A stretch of DNA of 64,000 nt, taken from NCBI GenBank assembly GCA_002067865.1, contig MVRC01000006.1:179611-243610 (forward strand), given 5' to 3'. Below are positions 61,519 through 64,000 of the stretch, in pieces. How positions within the stretch are numbered: the stretch's first letter is position 1; every line of letters begins with the position of its first letter. The translations under genes were made by a program, and so were the position numbers. The notes below the pieces were generated by a model, which had not been told where the DNA came from, did not search any database, and was given only the letters and a program-made list of their open reading frames with translations. Source of the stretch: Methanomassiliicoccales archaeon PtaU1.Bin124 (GTDB lineage Archaea; Thermoplasmatota; Thermoplasmata; Methanomassiliicoccales; UBA472).

Positions 61519-62616
61519 ATGGCAGACACGATGAACCACATCGAGAGGGACGTTGCAGCATTGAGCAACAAGCCAGTTGACCGCCTGACCACCTACCCGC
61601 TGGCCATGGGCGTATGCCGCCGCTGCGTAGGCGACGGAAAGATGACCTACCGCGAGTGGGCCAGCGATCCGAAGAAGTTCGCATCGGGTTTCGTTGCCGG
61701 GCAGAAGGCCTTCGACTTCGACTTCGCCATCGGACTGATGGACCTGTCCGTCATGGCCGGCGACCTCGGCGCGCACGTCCGCATGGACGAGCAGAACACC
61801 CCGTTCGTCGACAAAACGGTGGTGAACAACCCAGAGGACTATGAGAAGCTGAGGGTGCCAGACATAAGGCAGGGCAGAAGCCACGTCCTGCTGGAAGGAA
61901 CCAGCCTGTTCGTGCAGGAACTGGGCAGCCAGGTGATCACCGCAGCGTTCTTGGAAGGACCTCTATTGGCCCTCACCCAATCCGCATCGGCCGAGAAGGT
62001 CTTCATGGACATGGTGAACAACCGGTCCGCCGTGCATAAGGCGCTGCAGACCATGACCGACTACGACGTCGAGATGGTCAAGGCCTTCGCCGCTCTGAAG
62101 GGCAAGCCAGCCGGATTCGTGTGGGACTACCTCTGGGGCAACTACTCTTGCCTCGGTGACCAGGAATACGAGGAGTTCGAGTCCCAGTATGCCAGGAAGC
62201 TGAACAAGCTGGTGGCCGACAATGGCATGGCCATGTGCATCCACAACTGCGCTGACCTGCCGCATCTGGACACGCAGATCACGGCATTCAAGCCAGCGAT
62301 CTACTCGATGGCATACTACCCGCTGATCCCCGGCAGCCCGTCCCCCAAGGAGACCATCGCCAAGGGATACGCCGACAACTGCCTGATCGGTGGCCAGATC
62401 GACCCACAGCTCTTCGTGCGCGGCTCCGTCGAGAAGATGGAAGCGACCACCATGAAGCTGATCGCGGAAGTGAAGACGGCCATGTGCCAGAGAGGACTGC
62501 ACAGCAAGTACTGCATCGCCTCCGGCTGCGAGGTCCCGCCGTCCGTCACGACCAAGCTGGACAACATCAAGGCCTGTGTCGACACAGTCAAGAAGTACGG
62601 CCAGATCCAGTGCTGA
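61519..62616 (+). CDS. UroD-family corrinoid-dependent methyltransferase (MtaA/MtbA/MtsA-like), copy 1
   Basis: A 365-residue TIM-barrel enzyme of the uroporphyrinogen decarboxylase family. The thiol-activating zinc motif H-x-C...C is visible: CIHNC (H242, C244) and IASGCEVP (C337). Such enzymes move a methyl group between the corrinoid protein and a thiol such as coenzyme M; some UroD relatives instead demethylate methoxylated or methyl-sulfur compounds. Pairing with the corrinoid gene 19 bp upstream, without a second methyltransferase, resembles MtsA/MtsB-type methylthiol systems, but the substrate cannot be read from sequence. A GC-hairpin terminator follows directly. Confidence 0.85.
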   Translation: MADTMNHIERDVAALSNKPVDRLTTYPLAMGVCRRCVGDGKMTYREWASDPKKFASGFVAGQKAFDFDFAIGLMDLSVMAGDLGAHVRMDEQNTPFVDKTVVNNPEDYEKLRVPDIRQGRSHVLLEGTSLFVQELGSQVITAAFLEGPLLALTQSASAEKVFMDMVNNRSAVHKALQTMTDYDVEMVKAFAALKGKPAGFVWDYLWGNYSCLGDQEYEEFESQYARKLNKLVADNGMAMCIHNCADLPHLDTQITAFKPAIYSMAYYPLIPGSPSPKETIAKGYADNCLIGGQIDPQLFVRGSVEKMEATTMKLIAEVKTAMCQRGLHSKYCIASGCEVPPSVTTKLDNIKACVDTVKKYGQIQC

Positions 62617-62627
62617 ATATCTTAACC

Positions 62628-62652
62628 GGGGGCATCGCCCCCTTCCTTTTTC
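62628..62652 (+). terminator. Hairpin terminator of corrinoid operon 1
   Basis: GGGGGC-ATC-GCCCCC (62628-62642) followed by TTCCTTTTT forms a very stable short hairpin with a T-rich tail 12 bp after the methyltransferase stop. Confidence 0.65.
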
Positions 62653-62908
62653 TGTCCATCCAACCGCAATATCATGAAAATCGTCTAATAGACAAATGTA
62701 TTTTGGTGGTTCGGACTTCAATCGTTAATCATCATGGGATTGATATTAAAAAACATAATGAAAAACAAATATTTGAATAAAAAATGGATACAAAATATTC
62801 CATAAAGATTCAATAAATAAAAAATAATGTTTTTTAATATTTATGCCAGCATGTATAATTATTAGATAAAAATTAGATAATATAATTTATATTAGCCGTT
62901 AAATGGTG

Positions 62909-62927
62909 TTGGATGGAGCATCCATCC
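62909..62927 (+). promoter_or_regulatory. Inverted repeat in the leader of corrinoid operon 2
   Basis: TTGGATGGAGCATCCATCC repeats the GGATGG-N5-CCATCC element of operon 1, followed by GTAACAATC. It again ends exactly 79 nt before the start codon (63007). A TATA-like ATAATTTATATT at 62882-62893 lies about 20 bp upstream. The intervening leader differs in sequence, so this element and the ribosome site are what has been kept. Confidence 0.65.
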
Positions 62928-63006
62928 GTAACAATCGATATATCCATCGAACGGTCATCTGTCGGCGCTCCCCTTTCTTTCTAGGGGGATAAGGTGGAAT
63001 CTAGAA

Positions 63007-63645
63007 ATGAGCAAGACCGAAATTTTGTCTAACATGGAAAAGGCCGTCGTTGGTGGCAAGAGGGAAGACGCGATTAAGTTCGCCAATGATGCTCTGCACA
63101 ACGGCGTCACGGCCCTCGAGGCCATCGATGGCGCACTGGTAAAGGGAATGAATGTCATCGGCGACAAGTACGCTGCCCACCAGGTCTTCCTGCCGCAGGT
63201 GCTGCTGGCCGCTAACGCCATGTACGGCGCACTGGACGTTCTTCTGCCCCACATCCCGAAGGCAGAGTCGGCCAAGAAGGTCGCATTGGTCATCGGTGTC
63301 GTCGAGGGAGATGTCCACGACATCGGCAAGAACATCGTCAAGACCATGTTCACCGCCGGTGGCTTCACCGTGGTCGACATGGGCAAGGATGTGCCGGTCG
63401 AGAACTTCCTGAGCGCGGTGAAGGAGAACCACGCCCAGGTTCTGGCCATGAGCACCCTTATGACCCCGACCATGGAAGGAATGAAGAACGTCGTCGACGG
63501 CCTCGTCGAGAGCGGCGACCGCATGAAGGTCAAGATCATCATCGGTGGCGCCCCGACCTCCCAGGAGTTCGCGGACGAGATCGGAGCCGACTTCCACGCT
63601 GTCAACGCCCAGGCGGGCGTAGCGAAGATCAAGGGGGCTCTGTAA
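63007..63645 (+). CDS. Methyltransferase corrinoid protein, copy 2
   Basis: A 212-residue paralogue of the protein at 60858, with the same cap and B12 domain: EGDVHDIGKNIV (DxHxxG) and IIGGAPTSQEFADEIGAD. The most divergent parts are residues 1-45 and the segment near 88-95 (KAESAKKVALVI). The start is the ATG at 63007, with AAGGTGG upstream; the stop is one base before the next gene's ATG. A tandem duplication with operon 1 is clear. The two copies may serve different substrates or be expressed under different conditions. Confidence 0.9.
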   Translation: MSKTEILSNMEKAVVGGKREDAIKFANDALHNGVTALEAIDGALVKGMNVIGDKYAAHQVFLPQVLLAANAMYGALDVLLPHIPKAESAKKVALVIGVVEGDVHDIGKNIVKTMFTAGGFTVVDMGKDVPVENFLSAVKENHAQVLAMSTLMTPTMEGMKNVVDGLVESGDRMKVKIIIGGAPTSQEFADEIGADFHAVNAQAGVAKIKGAL

Positions 63646-63646
63646 G

Positions 63647-64000
63647 ATGGCAGACTCGATGAACCACATCGACAGGGCCGTCGCCTCTCTGAGCAACAAG
63701 CCAGTTGACCGCCTGACCACCTACCCGCTGGCCATGGGCGTATGCCGCCGCTGCGTGGGCGACGGAAAGATGACCTACCGCGAGTGGGCCAGCGACCCGA
63801 AGAAGTTCGCTCAGGGCTTCATCGCCGGACAGAGGGCCTTCGACTTCGACTTCGCCATCGGCCTGATGGACCTGTCCGTCATGGCCGGCGACCTCGGCGC
63901 GCACGTCCGCATGGACGAGCAGAATACCCCGTTCGTCGACCAGACCATCATCAACAACCCCGAGGACTATGAGAAGATGCAGGTCCCGGACATCAAGAAG
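63647..64000 (+). CDS. UroD-family methyltransferase, copy 2 (runs off right edge)
   Basis: The first 118 codons of a paralogue of the 61519 enzyme, with near-identical sequence over long runs (SNKPVDRLTTYPLAMGVCRR, GKMTYREWASDPKKFA, FDFDFAIGLMDLSVMAGDL). The gene starts one base after the stop of the second corrinoid protein, so the pair is tightly coupled. The zinc-binding C-terminal half lies beyond the window. Differences are concentrated at residues 1-20 and 98-118. Confidence 0.88.
   Translation, partial: MADSMNHIDRAVASLSNKPVDRLTTYPLAMGVCRRCVGDGKMTYREWASDPKKFAQGFIAGQRAFDFDFAIGLMDLSVMAGDLGAHVRMDEQNTPFVDQTIINNPEDYEKMQVPDIKK

Overview
The window looks like a piece of chromosome from a methyl-reducing, hydrogen-dependent methanogenic archaeon. 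Methanomassiliicoccales or a close Thermoplasmatota relative is my best guess, by inference rather than from a marker gene. The evidence is a complete hdrC-hdrB-hdrA operon whose HdrA carries a C-terminal MvhD-like domain, tandem corrinoid-protein/UroD-type methyltransferase pairs, an archaeal RIO1-type kinase, an HTH_10 (Bat-type) regulator, TATA-like boxes and several apparently leaderless starts.

Bases 1 to about 17,800 are visibly AT-rich and form an accessory island. On the minus strand, nrdG, nrdD, a dNMP-type kinase, a BspA-like leucine-rich-repeat protein and a beta-class DNA methyltransferase are chained by four successive 4-bp overlaps. A PD-(D/E)XK-like nuclease follows. A CARF-like (HFX_2341/DUF6293-type) regulator is divergent from nrdG. 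Next to it is a second operon with a DEDD-like exonuclease and an endonuclease IV/xylose-isomerase-type TIM barrel. Both promoters carry three copies of CGTTAT (or TGTTAT) at an exact 9-bp period, which suggests one regulon. Bases 9,300-17,500 hold another PD-(D/E)XK-like protein, a gene-free stretch with strong hairpins, a six-helix membrane protein, a zinc-finger protein, an AlbA_2/Schlafen-type protein, a HEPN protein and a DUF2075 nuclease-helicase, together typical of a defence island. A truncated UvrD-type helicase remnant marks the border.

Bases 17,800-60,500 are GC-rich core-like genome. They contain exported proteins (DUF1254, alpha/beta hydrolase), a divergent RNase III-like protein, a gamma-carbonic-anhydrase-like protein, a KaiC-like/PEP-synthase fusion, a hydantoinase/oxoprolinase and twin Cache sensors. 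Further on come MGMT, flavodoxin, two PAS histidine kinases, hdrCBA, a DASS transporter, an ABC exporter, a frameshifted RIO kinase, a kinase-associated small-protein cluster, a class II photolyase, an NRAMP/LytS-type membrane fusion, Fpg and a PBP4-like peptidase.

Bases 60,500-64,000 hold two tandem corrinoid-protein/methyltransferase operons, the second cut by the window edge. Each is preceded by the same GGATGG-N5-CCATCC inverted repeat exactly 79 nt before the start codon. These methyltransferases would feed methyl groups to coenzyme M, and HdrABC would recycle the heterodisulfide.

The most promising undescribed system is the nucleotide-reductase/methyltransferase/nuclease regulon at 0.7-9.2 kb.
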